A stretch of 64,000 nt of DNA from Sphingomonadales bacterium 39-57-19 (GTDB lineage Bacteria; Pseudomonadota; Alphaproteobacteria; Sphingomonadales; Sphingomonadaceae): positions 62,001 through 126,000 of the forward strand of contig NCJG01000001.1 of the NCBI GenBank assembly GCA_002282385.1, written 5' to 3'. The translations under genes and the position numbers were made by a program. Positions 1 to 9,275 of this stretch are shown here, piece by piece. How positions within the stretch are numbered: position 1 is the stretch's first letter; each line of letters opens with the position of its first letter. Below the pieces are notes generated by a model, which had not been told where the DNA came from, did no database searches, and worked only from the letters and a program-made list of their open reading frames with translations.

Positions 1-828
1 GTCGATGATGTAGGGCTGCGAGAGGATCTGGATGAGCTTGTTCGACAGTTCGCCCAGCTTGCCGCGGTCGTCACAGTCGGGAAGGATGATCTGGAATTCA
101 TCGCCACCCAAGCGGCCAATCTCGCCCACGCTGCCGACGGCGCGTTCAAGGCGGCGGGCCACCTGGCGCAGCAACGTATCACCCGCCGTATGGCCAAGCG
201 TATCGTTGACGACTTTGAACCGGTCGAGGTCAAGCATCATCAGCGCGCAGCTGCGCTTGGTGGACTTATACGCGGCGAGCGTGCTCTCCAGCTTTTTGTC
301 CATGCGGTGGCGGTTCGCAAGGCCCGTGAGCGAGTCAAATTCGGCGAGGCGCGAGTCGACAAGCTTGCGCTCATGTTCGGTGGTGATGTCCTTTGCGCTG
401 CCGCGATAGCCTTGGAACGCGCCGGCTTTGTCAAACTTCGGATGGCCCGATAACGACCACCATGTTTGCCGGCCACGGCCCTGTGGTTGGCTGAGGGTAA
501 AGCGCACCGTCTGGTCGACGATCCTGTTGCGCGCGGTCAGCTGAAAATTCAGCGGCCTTTCCGAACGCTCCCCGGGCGTCGAGGCGTCGGTTTCAAACAA
601 ATGCGTGATGGGGTGCGCGAGCAATTCCTGCACGGGCCGGTTCAGCTTTTCAGCCGCGTTTTCGGAGATATAGATCAACCGCCCTTGGGCATCGGTGGCC
701 CATAGCCAGCCAATACCGGCATGTTCGAAGTCGTCGAGAATTTCGAGGCGCCGGTTGGTATCGGCAGGCGTAATGACGGCCGCAGAATCGCGACCCGAAA
801 AACGTCTTAATAAACGCGAAACAGCCAT
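1..828 (-). CDS. PAS-GGDEF diguanylate cyclase, 3' end off window
   Basis: Likely cytoplasmic diguanylate cyclase making cyclic di-GMP. The frame is open from an ATG at 828 to the window edge, giving 276 residues with the C-terminus missing. Residues about 20-140 look like a PAS sensor (GIGWLWATDAQGRLIYISENA). The GGDEF domain begins near residue 164 (FDSLTGLANR), and the signature GGDEF is intact at 241-245 (GRLGGDEFQIILPDCDD). The inhibitory RxxD site normally placed five residues before GGDEF is absent (glycines at both key positions). An EAL domain could lie beyond the edge. No transmembrane segment is seen in the visible part. The family call is secure; the sensed signal is unknown. Confidence 0.9.
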   Translation of the reverse strand, partial: MAVSRLLRRFSGRDSAAVITPADTNRRLEILDDFEHAGIGWLWATDAQGRLIYISENAAEKLNRPVQELLAHPITHLFETDASTPGERSERPLNFQLTARNRIVDQTVRFTLSQPQGRGRQTWWSLSGHPKFDKAGAFQGYRGSAKDITTEHERKLVDSRLAEFDSLTGLANRHRMDKKLESTLAAYKSTKRSCALMMLDLDRFKVVNDTLGHTAGDTLLRQVARRLERAVGSVGEIGRLGGDEFQIILPDCDDRGKLGELSNKLIQILSQPYIID

Positions 829-980
829 CGTTACCAATCATCGCCAATGTGCAGGCGGATACGCCTCATCCCATGTGACTGAATTTAAACGGCTTTGGTT
901 AATATGTTGCTAATGACTGCAACGCTACGGAACGCGTATATTTTTAAAGCGCGACATGGCTTTGCATCGCCCCCGTGCGT

Positions 981-1166
981 TTATCCTTGCCGCAAAAGAT
1001 CGGTAACCTCGTCCAACGTTCCGCGCACGCGCAGCAGCTGATCCTTGCCAAAGACGATCAGGCATTCATTATCGGCATTGTCGGCGGTGCGGACGAATTG
1101 GACTATTTCGGGGTTCACCGATATGCGCTGGCCGCGATTGTCGGTCATCATAACGAAGGGGATCAT
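981..1166 (-). CDS. Small conserved-looking protein, 61 aa, function unknown
   Basis: A 61-residue acidic cytoplasmic protein (starts MIPFVMMTDNRGQRISVNPE) with no signal peptide or membrane segment. The ATG at 1166 has a good ribosome binding site (AAAGGA, about 6 bases upstream), which supports it being real. The layout, with a strand, an NRG turn, a conserved-looking NPE..V segment, a strand around LIVFGKDQLLRVRG and a terminal helix DEVTDLLRQ, resembles small FlbD-like or regulator proteins. That resemblance is loose and I assign no function. It stands alone between the GGDEF gene and the divergent crcB run. Confidence 0.6.
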   Translation of the reverse strand: MIPFVMMTDNRGQRISVNPEIVQFVRTADNADNECLIVFGKDQLLRVRGTLDEVTDLLRQG

Positions 1167-1322
1167 GGGCTGTCCTTTGGAGAGAATTTCGCCGGTGCCT
1201 TAACATAGGTGGACCTTGCGCTCTAACACTTCCGTCCGCCGCGCCTTTCTCACGCAAGCTGGTTCAGCCGCGCCCATTGGTTTGGCTGGCTTTTCCGCGC
1301 AAGCGCCGCTACAGCGACGGCG

Positions 1323-1700
1323 ATGAATCCCGTAATCCTTGTCATGTCCGGCGGAGCGATAGGTGCAGCACTGCGCTATGGCCTGTCGCGTGCGCTGCCC
1401 GTGAACGTCGGGGGTTGGCCATGGCCGACCTTTGCCGCGAACCTGCTCGGCGGGCTGGCTATGGGGTTGCTGGCGGCGTGGCTGGTGCGCGGCGATGGAG
1501 CCGCAGAGCCCTTGCGTCTGTTTCTGGGTGTGGGTGTGTTGGGCGGCTTTACGACGTTCAGCGCCTTCAGCCTTGAAATGGCGCAGATGGTGCAACGCGG
1601 GCAGGGCATGATGGCGGCGGCATATGCTGCGGTTTCGGTAATATTGGCATTGGGTGCGGTCTTCGCCGGAATGATGCTGGCAAGGACAATTTGGACATGA
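1323..1700 (+). CDS. crcB: Fluoride ion channel CrcB/FluC
   Basis: Dual-topology inner-membrane channel that exports fluoride; 125 residues, the usual length, with four hydrophobic segments. Family marks are present: GGAIGAALRYG at 10-20 with Arg18, Asn40 in the second helix, and the GFTTFSAFS pore motif at 75-83 carrying the phenylalanine box. The start ATG at 1323 fits the family N-terminus. The stop overlaps the next gene's start as ATGA, so crcB leads a tightly coupled run through the ATP12 gene near 5.1 kb. I see no fluoride riboswitch consensus in the 155 bases upstream. Confidence 0.95.
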   Translation: MNPVILVMSGGAIGAALRYGLSRALPVNVGGWPWPTFAANLLGGLAMGLLAAWLVRGDGAAEPLRLFLGVGVLGGFTTFSAFSLEMAQMVQRGQGMMAAAYAAVSVILALGAVFAGMMLARTIWT

Positions 1701-2932
1701 GTAAGCAAGACGAAAAAGGCATTCGGCAATTCGTCGTCGCCCCTGATGATGATGGCATTCGCCTGGACCGTTGGTTCAAACGGCATTTGCCCGATGCATC
1801 GTTCAACATCGTGTCGCGTTGGGCGCGCACGGGGCAGTTGCGCGTTGATGGCAAGCGCGCGACGCCGGGCGATCGGCTGTTGGCGGGGCAAACGCTACGC
1901 GTGCCGCCTGCCGATGCGTCGGCATCCTCCAGCGCGCGTCCGGTGCGCAAGCGCCGCGATCTGACCGAGGACGAAATGGAATTTGCGCTGAGCATGGTGA
2001 TCCACAAGGATGACGCGGCGCTGGTGATCAACAAACCCGCTGGCCTTGCGACGCAGGGCGGCACCAAGACAGAGAACCATGTCGATGGTTTGCTCGACGC
2101 CTTAGGATTTGAACTCGATAACCGGCCAAAGCTGGTGCACCGGCTGGACAAGGACACGTCGGGCGCGCTTTTGCTGGCGCGTACGTCGCGGTCGGCAGGG
2201 CATTTTGCCAAGGCTTTTTCTTCGCGCACCGCGCGCAAGGTATATTGGGCGTTGGTCGTTGGCGTGCCTGACATTGCCGATGGTTTTATCGACCTGCCCA
2301 TTGGCAAGCAGCCCGGCAGCGGCGGCGAGAAAATGCATGTCGATGAAAAGGATGGGCAATCGGCCCGCACCCGCTATCGCATCGTTGAACGCGCCGGAAA
2401 CGCCACCGCCTGGGTAGAATTGCAGCCTTATACCGGCCGCACGCACCAGTTGCGCGTGCATATGGCCGCGATTGGCCACCCCATTGTCGGCGACGGCAAA
2501 TATGGCGGCAAGGACGCGTTTCTGACGGGCACGATCAGCCGCAAAATGCATTTGCACGCGCGCCGTATCCGCATCGACCATCCATCCGGGCACCAGATTG
2601 ACGTGCGCGCCGACATGCCCCCGCATATGAAGTCGAGCTTTGACGATTTGGGCTTCGACATTGAAATGGGCGATGCACTGGTGCTGGATGCACCCAAGTT
2701 CAGCGAAACGGCGGAAGGCAAAAAGCGCGTTGCCGCCAATATCGCCAAATCAGCGCGCAAGGAACGGAAGGGCGAACGCCGCGCGCGCGGTTCTGTGTCG
2801 GACAAGCCCAAGGACAATAAGCGCAGCCAAATGGCCGCCGGCAAAAAAATCGCCGCCAAAAAGCCAGTGATCAAAAAAGCCGTCAGCAAGAGACCGGCCG
2901 GGAAAAAGGTCACGTCAAAGGGTAAGCCCTGA
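1697..2932 (+). CDS. RluA-family 23S rRNA pseudouridine synthase
   Basis: Converts uridine to pseudouridine in rRNA (RluC/RluD type). 411 residues from the ATG at 1697, which overlaps the crcB stop; a TTG six bases earlier is the alternative. An S4 RNA-binding domain lies at about 20-75 and the catalytic domain carries HRLDKDTSG at 148-156 with catalytic Asp151, followed by RTHQLRVH. The last ~70 residues form a lysine/arginine-rich tail with repeated GKK/AKK/IKK units, probably disordered and RNA-binding; the RluC of enteric bacteria lacks such a tail. Which uridine is modified cannot be told from sequence alone. Confidence 0.9.
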   Translation: MSKQDEKGIRQFVVAPDDDGIRLDRWFKRHLPDASFNIVSRWARTGQLRVDGKRATPGDRLLAGQTLRVPPADASASSSARPVRKRRDLTEDEMEFALSMVIHKDDAALVINKPAGLATQGGTKTENHVDGLLDALGFELDNRPKLVHRLDKDTSGALLLARTSRSAGHFAKAFSSRTARKVYWALVVGVPDIADGFIDLPIGKQPGSGGEKMHVDEKDGQSARTRYRIVERAGNATAWVELQPYTGRTHQLRVHMAAIGHPIVGDGKYGGKDAFLTGTISRKMHLHARRIRIDHPSGHQIDVRADMPPHMKSSFDDLGFDIEMGDALVLDAPKFSETAEGKKRVAANIAKSARKERKGERRARGSVSDKPKDNKRSQMAAGKKIAAKKPVIKKAVSKRPAGKKVTSKGKP

Positions 2933-3534
2933 TGCATCCCAATGCTGCATTTCGTTGGGAGGATCGCGACGCCATGCGCGCTTTGGCCAAGGATGTCGGC
3001 TTTGGCATGTTATTCCTGAATACCCCCGATGGGCCGCACGTGGCGCATCTGCCATTTGTATTTCTGGACGATGATCGCATCGGTTTCCATATGGCGCGCA
3101 ACAATGCGATAGCGCGCTGTCTAGACAGCGCGGAGGCATTGTTCGTGATAAACGGGCCGGACGGTTATATCAGCCCCGATTATTATGGCATTCCTGACCA
3201 GGTGCCGACATGGAATTATGTGGCGATTGAGCTTGTGGGCTCCGTCCGGAAAATGGACGAAGCGGCGTTGATTGCCCAATCGGACGCGCTGTCACATCAT
3301 CAAGAATTGAAGCTGGCGCCCAAACCCGCTTGGACGCGCGCCAAAATGGCCGACGGCATGTTTGAAAAAATGCTGCGCGGGATTTACGGTTTTGAAATGC
3401 ACATCACCACGTGGCGCAGCACGTTAAAGCTTGGTCAAAACAAGGCCGACGCAGTCCGGATCGCCGCAGCAGATGGGGCAGAGGACGCCGGCAACATTGC
3501 CATCGCCAATGCTATGCGTACCCTTACCCCATGA
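2932..3534 (+). CDS. PaiB-type FMN-binding negative regulator family protein
   Basis: 200 residues of the PaiB family (split-barrel flavin-binding fold). Typical stretches are HVAHLPFVF near the N-terminus, NGPDGYISPDYY and VPTWNYVAIELVG in the middle, and LRGIYGFEMHITTWR near the C-terminus. In Bacillus, PaiB is described as a negative regulator of sporulation and protease genes, but in proteobacteria the role is unclear and an FMN-dependent enzymatic role is possible. The start overlaps the pseudouridine synthase stop (TGATG), and the stop overlaps the next gene (ATGA), so it is translated within the same run. Confidence 0.88.
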   Translation: MHPNAAFRWEDRDAMRALAKDVGFGMLFLNTPDGPHVAHLPFVFLDDDRIGFHMARNNAIARCLDSAEALFVINGPDGYISPDYYGIPDQVPTWNYVAIELVGSVRKMDEAALIAQSDALSHHQELKLAPKPAWTRAKMADGMFEKMLRGIYGFEMHITTWRSTLKLGQNKADAVRIAAADGAEDAGNIAIANAMRTLTP

Positions 3535-4190
3535 CAAAACTCGCCATTTTTGATTGCGACGGCACGCTGGTCGACAGTCAGGCAAATATTTGCATGGCGA
3601 TGGAGCACGCCTTTGAAGAGGCAGGGCTGACGCCACCGATGCGGCATGAAACGCGGCGTGTGGTCGGATTGTCTTTGGTGGAATCGATGCGGATGTTGTT
3701 GCCCGACGCAGCTGACGATCTGCACCATGATTTGGCCGACAAATATCGATCGGCCTTTTGGGCATTGCGCAGCAATGGTCTGGTCGATGAACCATTATAT
3801 GACGGCATTGCCGCGCTTTTATCCTTTCTGGATGAAAGCGGCTGGATGCTGGGCGTCGCTACCGGAAAGTCCGACCGCGGGCTGACGCGTTGCCTCGACC
3901 ATCACGCACTCCGGCCTTTGTTCGTCACATTGCAGACCGCCGACCGCCACCCGTCAAAGCCACATCCGTCGATGGTGTATCAAGCCTTGGCCGAGGCAGG
4001 GGCCGACGCCGCCAATGCCGTTGTCATTGGCGATACGGTGTATGACATCCACATGGGCCGCGCGGCGGGGACGCGCACTGTCGGGGTCAATTGGGGCTAT
4101 CACAGCGTGGATGACTTGCGCGAGGCTGGTGCCGATTACATCGCCGAGAGCATGGATGAGTTGAAAGTCTATCTGGAGAATTTTGCATGA
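3531..4190 (+). CDS. HAD-superfamily phosphatase, phosphoglycolate phosphatase-like
   Basis: 219-residue haloacid-dehalogenase hydrolase. Motif I is FDCDGTLVDS with nucleophile Asp8 and acid/base Asp10; motif II is the Thr of GVATGKS; motif III is the Lys of SKPHPSM; motif IV is VIGDTVYD. A helical C1 cap lies at about 15-85. This pattern fits Gph/pyrophosphatase PpaX-like enzymes, but the substrate is not determined by sequence. The ATG at 3531 overlaps the preceding stop, and the stop overlaps the next gene as ATGA. Confidence 0.88.
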   Translation: MTKLAIFDCDGTLVDSQANICMAMEHAFEEAGLTPPMRHETRRVVGLSLVESMRMLLPDAADDLHHDLADKYRSAFWALRSNGLVDEPLYDGIAALLSFLDESGWMLGVATGKSDRGLTRCLDHHALRPLFVTLQTADRHPSKPHPSMVYQALAEAGADAANAVVIGDTVYDIHMGRAAGTRTVGVNWGYHSVDDLREAGADYIAESMDELKVYLENFA

Positions 4191-4426
4191 CGCCGAATGA
4201 GGACAATGCGCGCGACGATACGCAGGCGCAATATCGGTTTCTGGTCATCAACCTGTGCCGGATTGGTGGCGCGATCATGTTGGTGATCGGGCTGGCGGTC
4301 ATCGCGCGTCAGGCCTTTGGCCTGCCCATCGCCGCGGGTTATGTGCTGTTTTTGATTGGCATGTTCGCGTTCCTGCTGGTGCCAGTGTTTCTGGCCAAAA
4401 AGTGGAAGAGCAAGCCGCAGCCATGA
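4187..4426 (+). CDS. Small two-helix membrane protein
   Basis: 79 residues: a hydrophilic acidic N-terminus (DEDN-rich, to about residue 22), two transmembrane segments at about 25-44 and 49-70 (IGGAIMLVIGLAVIA and GYVLFLIGMFAFLLVPVFLA), then a short basic tail KKWKSKPQP, which predicts an N-in or hairpin topology. Function unknown. It overlaps both neighbours by ATGA, sitting just before the ATP12-like chaperone gene. Coupled translation makes it a real gene. Confidence 0.75.
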   Translation: MTPNEDNARDDTQAQYRFLVINLCRIGGAIMLVIGLAVIARQAFGLPIAAGYVLFLIGMFAFLLVPVFLAKKWKSKPQP

Positions 4427-5124
4427 GACGATTTTGGAAAGAAGTTACCCTAGAGCCGAGCAGTTTTGGGCATGCAGTGCGGCTGGATGGCCGGCCGATT
4501 AAAACACCCACGCACAATGTGCTCGCACTGCCGACGAAAAAGCTGGCGGATGCGGTGGTTGCCGAATGGGATGCGGTGGAAAAGACCGTTGATCCGCTGT
4601 TAATGCCAATGACGGGCTTTGCCAACGCGGCGATTGATCGCATTGGCCCCGATAGGGATGGCTTTGCCGCCGCGATTGCGGCCTATGGTGAAACCGATCT
4701 GTTTTGTTATCGCGGTGCTGCGGGGGAAGCATTGGCGGACCGGCAAGCCGAAATCTGGGACCCCTGGCTTGATTGGGCACGCACCCGTTATGATGTCAGC
4801 TTTGTGATTGTCGAGGGCATCATGCACCAGCCACAGCCCGAAACGACGCTCGAAACCTTGCGCGCTGCGGTGGCGGCACGCGGCACGTTCGAACTGGCCG
4901 CCATGGCAAAGCTTGCGCATTTGTCGGGCTCGCTGATCGCCACGCTGGCGGTAGTTGAACGCGCAGGAACGCCGGAGGATATCTGGAACGCCAGTTGCCT
5001 CGATGAACTGTGGCAGGAAGAATTATGGGGCGAGGACCATTGGGCGCAGAAAAACCGCAATGACCGCGCCGCTGAATTCATGGCCGCCGTCCGGTTTCTC
5101 GACCTGCTGACGCCGGGTGTGTAA
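4423..5124 (+). CDS. ATP12-family F1-ATPase assembly chaperone
   Basis: 233 residues matching the ATP12 chaperone family, which in mitochondria and alphaproteobacteria guards the F1 alpha subunit during ATP synthase assembly. Recognisable parts are RFWKEVTL at the start, the LDGRPIKTP strand near 20-28, VAEWDAVE, and the long helical C-terminal half with YGETDLFCYR (about 90) and the HLSGSLIATLAV helix. The ATG at 4423 overlaps the previous stop. It closes the overlapping run that starts with crcB; no ATP synthase genes are in the window. Confidence 0.9.
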   Translation: MRRFWKEVTLEPSSFGHAVRLDGRPIKTPTHNVLALPTKKLADAVVAEWDAVEKTVDPLLMPMTGFANAAIDRIGPDRDGFAAAIAAYGETDLFCYRGAAGEALADRQAEIWDPWLDWARTRYDVSFVIVEGIMHQPQPETTLETLRAAVAARGTFELAAMAKLAHLSGSLIATLAVVERAGTPEDIWNASCLDELWQEELWGEDHWAQKNRNDRAAEFMAAVRFLDLLTPGV

Positions 5125-5202
5125 GCTTAACCATAGGTAAAAGCCCATCTTGGGGCAAAGCTGCACCGGACTTATGTGCATGCAGCATGTAAGGAAATCC
5201 CG

Positions 5203-5703
5203 ATGACCAACGCTTCGCCCCAAAATACCGCGATATTCACGCTAAGGCCGCTGCCCAAGGCGGCATTTGTCGCGGGCTATGCCGGTTTGCTGCCGCAGAT
5301 TTTTGCCGCTGTGCTGGTGTTTTCGGGGTCGGAATATCGCTGGACCGGGTTTGCCGCGGCTTATGGCTATGCGGCGTTTATCTTCAGCTTTTTGGGCGGC
5401 ATGTGGTGGGGACTTGGTGTCACCACGCGCCGTGATGATGCGTCTGCGACCGCGATATTCGCGCTGGCTGTGGCACCAAGCCTGTTGGCGTTCGCCACTT
5501 ATCTGCCGTGGATATGGGGCTGGGAATGGCCCGGACCGTCGCTGGCGTGGCTTGGGTTTTTCGTGCTGGGTTCACCGCTGGCGGATCGCTGGCTTTCCGC
5601 GCGATGCCAATTGCCAGACGGCTGGATGAAGCTGCGCTGGCACCTGTCGATCGGCTTGGGCGGAATTACCCTGTTGCTCGCAGGGGTGACCCCGACTGCT
5701 TAA
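5203..5703 (+). CDS. DUF3429 membrane protein
   Basis: 166 residues with about five hydrophobic segments, including GYAAFIFSFLGGMWWGLGV, the most family-typical stretch. This matches DUF3429 proteins of proteobacteria; the function is unknown. I place the start at 5203, where AAGGA lies 8 bases upstream, rather than at the ATG at 5176. It ends convergently with gmk, and the two stop codons overlap by four bases (5700-5703), so little room exists for a separate terminator. Confidence 0.8.
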   Translation: MTNASPQNTAIFTLRPLPKAAFVAGYAGLLPQIFAAVLVFSGSEYRWTGFAAAYGYAAFIFSFLGGMWWGLGVTTRRDDASATAIFALAVAPSLLAFATYLPWIWGWEWPGPSLAWLGFFVLGSPLADRWLSARCQLPDGWMKLRWHLSIGLGGITLLLAGVTPTA

Positions 5704-6353
5704 GACGCCGCAAGGTCGCGCACGAAACCGATCAGCCCCTTTTGCCGGCGGCGCTTCATGCGTTCTGCGGCCAGAATCTGGCGGACCTTTTCAAAGCAGG
5801 TCTGCACATCGTCGTTGATAAGGACATAATCATAGCCGTCCCAGTGGCCGATTTCGGCCTTGGCGCGGCTCATCCGGTCGGCGATGACCGCTTCGCTGTC
5901 TTGCGCGCGGCTGTGTAAGCGGCGTTCAAGTTCTTCGATGGATGGCGGCAAGATGAATACGCGCACCACGTCGGGGCCAGCTTCCTGATACAGCTGCTGC
6001 GCGCCTTGCCAGTCAATGTCGAACAAGACGTCGCATCCAGCGGCAAGCTTGTCTTCCACCGGACCCTTTGGCGTGCCGTAGCGATGGCCGAACACATGCG
6101 CCCATTCGAGGAATTCGCCGTCTGCGGCCATTTTCTTGAAGGTCGCTGTGTCTGTAAAATGGTAATGGACGCCCTCAATCTCACCGGGCCGCGGCTCGCG
6201 CGTGGTGTAGGAAACCGATAAGGCGATTTTTTCGTCCGCCTCCAACAACATGCGAGAAAGCGTCGATTTGCCTGCGCCTGAAGGCGACGAAAGCACGAAT
6301 AGAAGGCCCCTGCGTTCCAGTTCGTGCGGCTTGTGATTGTCGGTGTTGCCCAT
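5700..6353 (-). CDS. gmk: Guanylate kinase
   Basis: Phosphorylates GMP to GDP with ATP; an essential cytoplasmic enzyme of purine nucleotide metabolism. 217 residues, the usual size, with a ~15-residue N-terminal leader before the core. P-loop SPSGAGKS at 23-30, GMP-binding stretch SVSYTTREPRPGE with VHYHF just after, and FLEWAHVFGHRYGTP. It faces the DUF3429 gene convergently. Confident assignment. Confidence 0.97.
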   Translation of the reverse strand: MGNTDNHKPHELERRGLLFVLSSPSGAGKSTLSRMLLEADEKIALSVSYTTREPRPGEIEGVHYHFTDTATFKKMAADGEFLEWAHVFGHRYGTPKGPVEDKLAAGCDVLFDIDWQGAQQLYQEAGPDVVRVFILPPSIEELERRLHSRAQDSEAVIADRMSRAKAEIGHWDGYDYVLINDDVQTCFEKVRQILAAERMKRRRQKGLIGFVRDLAAS

Positions 6354-6418
6354 AGCCGCTAGTGCGCGAAAGGGCAGGGCGGCGTCAAGAGGGAAGCTTT
6401 AGTCGCAATGAAAGTGGG

Positions 6419-6613
6419 TTAGCCCTCTTTGCGGCCCTTGCGCTGATCATATATGCTTTTGGCCACGATCGCGTCGCCGACAAGCAATAGCCCCGGAATG
6501 GAGCGCGTTGCCAAACGCGTCGCGACGAGGCCAACGCCCGCGCCAAGCAAGCCATGGCCACGTTTGCGGCCAATAACTTCGCCGACAACGGCACCTGCGA
6601 TGGATTTTAGCAT
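6419..6613 (-). CDS. Small glycine-rich hydrophobic protein
   Basis: 64 residues from the ATG at 6613, chosen because AGAAGGAAG lies ~6 bases upstream; an ATG at 6631 would add six residues. The sequence has short GxxxG-like runs (AGAVVGEVIG, GHGLLGAGVGLVATRLATRS, IPGLLLVGDAIVAKS) and ends in a charged tail RKGRKEG. It could lie in or on the membrane. I do not recognise a named family. A palindromic repeat sits just upstream (6634-6714). Confidence 0.6.
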   Translation of the reverse strand: MLKSIAGAVVGEVIGRKRGHGLLGAGVGLVATRLATRSIPGLLLVGDAIVAKSIYDQRKGRKEG

Positions 6614-6633
6614 TATCGACTTCCTTCTCACTT

Positions 6634-6714
6634 CGTCATCCTGAACTTGTTTCAGGATCTTACTTCACCACCGTCCAACGAAAATTAAGATGCTGAAACA
6701 AGTTCAGCATGACG
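6634..6714. repeat. REPIN-like palindromic repeat, family A copy 1
   Basis: Two ~29-bp halves in inverted orientation separated by ~23 bases. Each half begins CGTCATCCTGAAC or its complement and holds its own hairpin (CCTGAAC..TTTCAGG). The same unit recurs at 11973-12032, inside cysS at 16929-17004, at 18085-18166 and 19428-19510, with a lone half at 30342-30358. Here it separates the small hydrophobic protein gene from fumC. Confidence 0.9.
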
Positions 6715-6726
6715 GAGTGTCGGAGA

Positions 6727-8118
6727 TCAAACCATATCTTCCGGTCTGACATGGGTATCGAACGTTACTTCGTCAACCAGTCCGGATGCCAACGCGGCTT
6801 CGCGCAGGGTGGTTCCATTTTTGTGGGCGGCTTTGGCAATGTTGGCCGCATTGTCATAACCAATGACGGGCGCAAGCGCGGTGACGAGCATCAACGAGCG
6901 TTCGACAAGTTCCGCAATGCGGTCGCGATCCGGTTCAAGTCCGGCGACGCAGTTTTTGGCAAAGCTGTCCATACCGATGCTGAGCAACTCAACAGAGCGC
7001 AGCACATTGGCCCCGATGAGCGGTTTGAAGACGTTGAGCTGCAAATGTCCCTGCAGCCCGCCAATCGTCACCGCCTGATGATTGCCCATGACTTGCGCCG
7101 CGACCATCGTCAGCATTTCGCACTGGGTCGGGTTGACCTTGCCCGGCATGATCGAGCTGCCCGGCTCGTTTTCTGGCAGATGCAGCTCGCCAAGGCCCGA
7201 GCGCGGACCAGACCCAAGCAAGCGGATGTCGTTGGCGATCTTTGTGAGGGACACGGCAAGCGTGTTGAGCGTGCCGGACATTTGCACCAGCCCGTCATTG
7301 GACGCCAGCGCCTCAAATTTGTTGCGGGCGGGTTCAAAGGCGATGCCCGTCGCGGTCGAGATTTCGGCGGCAATCGCACTGTCAAAACCCGCTGGCGCAT
7401 TTAGGCCCGTGCCGACCGCCGTGCCGCCCTGCGCAAGCTTTTGCACATTATGGACAACCGTCCCTTCGATCCGCGCGCGGTTGGCGATCAGTTGCGCGAC
7501 AAAGGCCGAAAACTCCTGACCCAAGGTCAGCGGCGTTGCGTCCTGCAAATGGGTGCGGCCGATTTTAATGATCGCGCCCCACGCTTGGCATTTTTCGGTC
7601 AGCGCATTGGTCAGGCGTTGCAGCGCGGGGAGCAGATCGCGCCACACCGCGATGGCCACGGCGACATGGATTGCGGTGGGAAAGCTGTCGTTCGATGACT
7701 GCCCCATGTTGACATGGTCATTGGGGTGCACGGGCGTTTTGCCGCCGCGTGTGCCCGCCAGCGCTTCGTTGGCGATGCCGGCGATGACCTCATTCACGTT
7801 CATGTTCGACTGCGTGCCGCTGCCCGTTTGCCAGATGACGAGCGGGAATTGATCGTCATGCCGCCCCGCCAATATGGAGTCTGCGGCGGCGATGATCGCA
7901 TCGGCAATGTCCGCAGGCAACGCGCCCGATGCTTTGTGCGTTAACGCGGCGGCACGTTTTACATGGGCAAGGCCATAGATAATGCCAATCGGCATCCGCT
8001 CATGCGCCGGAAAGGGAAAGTTCGCGATACTCCGCTGCGTCTGCGCGCCCCAAAAAGCGGCGGCGGGGACCTCTATCGGTCCAAAACTGTCGGTTTCAGT
8101 GCGGGTTTCCGCCGTCAC
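6727..8118 (-). CDS. fumC: Fumarate hydratase class II
   Basis: Iron-independent fumarase of the TCA cycle, fumarate to L-malate, a cytoplasmic homotetramer. 463 residues, the family's usual length. Substrate-binding marks are [24 protein letters not shown] and [12 protein letters not shown]; the superfamily signature [11 protein letters not shown] lies around residue 320 with the catalytic serine. The start codon is GTG at 8118, overlapping the sspB stop as GTGA, so translation is coupled to sspB. Confidence 0.97.
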   Translation of the reverse strand: MTAETRTETDSFGPIEVPAAAFWGAQTQRSIANFPFPAHERMPIGIIYGLAHVKRAAALTHKASGALPADIADAIIAAADSILAGRHDDQFPLVIWQTGSGTQSNMNVNEVIAGIANEALAGTRGGKTPVHPNDHVNMGQSSNDSFPTAIHVAVAIAVWRDLLPALQRLTNALTEKCQAWGAIIKIGRTHLQDATPLTLGQEFSAFVAQLIANRARIEGTVVHNVQKLAQGGTAVGTGLNAPAGFDSAIAAEISTATGIAFEPARNKFEALASNDGLVQMSGTLNTLAVSLTKIANDIRLLGSGPRSGLGELHLPENEPGSSIMPGKVNPTQCEMLTMVAAQVMGNHQAVTIGGLQGHLQLNVFKPLIGANVLRSVELLSIGMDSFAKNCVAGLEPDRDRIAELVERSLMLVTALAPVIGYDNAANIAKAAHKNGTTLREAALASGLVDEVTFDTHVRPEDMV

Positions 8119-8591
8119 TTTTTCCGTCCGAAGTCCACGCTGACGACGTTGGAGCCGTCTTCGACCATAACGGTGGGGCCGTCATTTCCGGCTTCTTCAT
8201 GCGGTTCGGGTTCACTTTCGCCTGCATCGACATGGAATTGCAGCGCGAAATCTACGGCCGGGTCAACAAATGCGGTGATCGCGGAGTAGGGGATGAACAA
8301 ATGCGACGGGATCTGGCTGAACGACAGGCCAACTTCGAAATGTTCGGCCTCAACCTTCAGGTCCCAATATTTGTGCTGCAGCACAATGGTCATTTCATCG
8401 GGGAAACGCTCGTGCAGATGCTGCGGAATGGCAACACCCGGCGCTTGCGTCTTGAACGTGATGTAGAAATGATGGTCGCCGGGCAGGCCATCGCGCGCGA
8501 CATCGCCCAGCACGCGGCCAACGACGGCGCGCAATGCCTCTTGCACGACATCATCATAAGGAATCAGGCTATCTACATGCTCTTCGGTCAT
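8115..8591 (-). CDS. sspB: ClpXP adaptor SspB, alpha type
   Basis: Adaptor that tethers ssrA-tagged or other substrates to the ClpXP protease. 158 residues: a folded substrate-binding domain (about 1-115, with [12 protein letters not shown] and [18 protein letters not shown]), an acidic flexible linker rich in Glu/Pro, and a short conserved C-terminal tail ([11 protein letters not shown]) that would dock on ClpX. The linker-plus-tail layout is diagnostic. It is divergent from hisB across 93 bases and overlaps fumC by GTGA. Confidence 0.9.
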   Translation of the reverse strand: MTEEHVDSLIPYDDVVQEALRAVVGRVLGDVARDGLPGDHHFYITFKTQAPGVAIPQHLHERFPDEMTIVLQHKYWDLKVEAEHFEVGLSFSQIPSHLFIPYSAITAFVDPAVDFALQFHVDAGESEPEPHEEAGNDGPTVMVEDGSNVVSVDFGRKK

Positions 8592-8684
8592 GGGCGCTTG
8601 GTGGACTTCCGCGCGTGTGAAATCAAGATACTTGTTGCCTTAAGCCAACTTGCCAAATGCGTGCATGTGGCTATATCGGCGGCC

Positions 8685-9272
8685 ATGCGTACAGGCTCCA
8701 TAAGTCGCAAGACGAACGAAACGTCCATTGATGTTGAGGTGAACCTCGACGGCACTGGTGTGTATGACGTGTCAACGGGCATCGGTTTTCTCGACCATAT
8801 GCTTGAGCAACTGTCGCGCCATTCGCTGATCGACCTAAAGGTGAAGGCCGTTGGCGACCTGCATATTGACCAGCACCACACCACGGAAGACACCGGGATC
8901 GCGATTGGCGAGGCGGTGTTGCAGGCATTGGGCGATAAACGCGGCATCACGCGTTATGGCACGGCCTATGCGCCGATGGATGAAACGTTGACGCGCTGTG
9001 CGCTCGACATTTCGGGGCGGCCCTATTTCGTGTGGAAAGTGTCGCTTGGCATGCCGCGTTTGGGCGAGTGGGATACCGAGCTGATCGAACATTGGTTCCA
9101 CAGCTTTGCGACCAGCGCCGGCATTACGCTGCACATCGAAAATCTTTATGGTTCGAACAACCACCACATCGTCGAAAGCTGCTACAAGGCTTTGGCCCGC
9201 GCATTGCGCCAAGCGGTCGAGATTGACCCGCGCAAGGCAGACGCCATCCCGTCGACCAAGGGCACGCTCTAG
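8685..9272 (+). CDS. hisB: Imidazoleglycerol-phosphate dehydratase
   Basis: Sixth step of histidine synthesis, a manganese enzyme of this monofunctional (non-fused) form. 195 residues. The metal-binding repeats are visible: [25 protein letters not shown] and NNHHIVES. The start ATG at 8685 gives the canonical [15 protein letters not shown] beginning; the open frame continues upstream over sspB but that is not coding. First gene of hisB-hisH-hisA-hisF. Confidence 0.97.
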   Translation: MRTGSISRKTNETSIDVEVNLDGTGVYDVSTGIGFLDHMLEQLSRHSLIDLKVKAVGDLHIDQHHTTEDTGIAIGEAVLQALGDKRGITRYGTAYAPMDETLTRCALDISGRPYFVWKVSLGMPRLGEWDTELIEHWFHSFATSAGITLHIENLYGSNNHHIVESCYKALARALRQAVEIDPRKADAIPSTKGTL

Positions 9273-9275
9273 GCC

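Noticed and set aside
1167..1322. Fluoride riboswitch upstream of crcB
   Set aside because: The region has no match to the conserved crcB motif pieces; a GGCGATGA at the start codon is too short and overlaps the coding start.
8199..8684. Upstream extension of hisB
   Set aside because: The frame is open back to 8199 but overlaps sspB on the other strand and has no HisB homology; the canonical start is at 8685.
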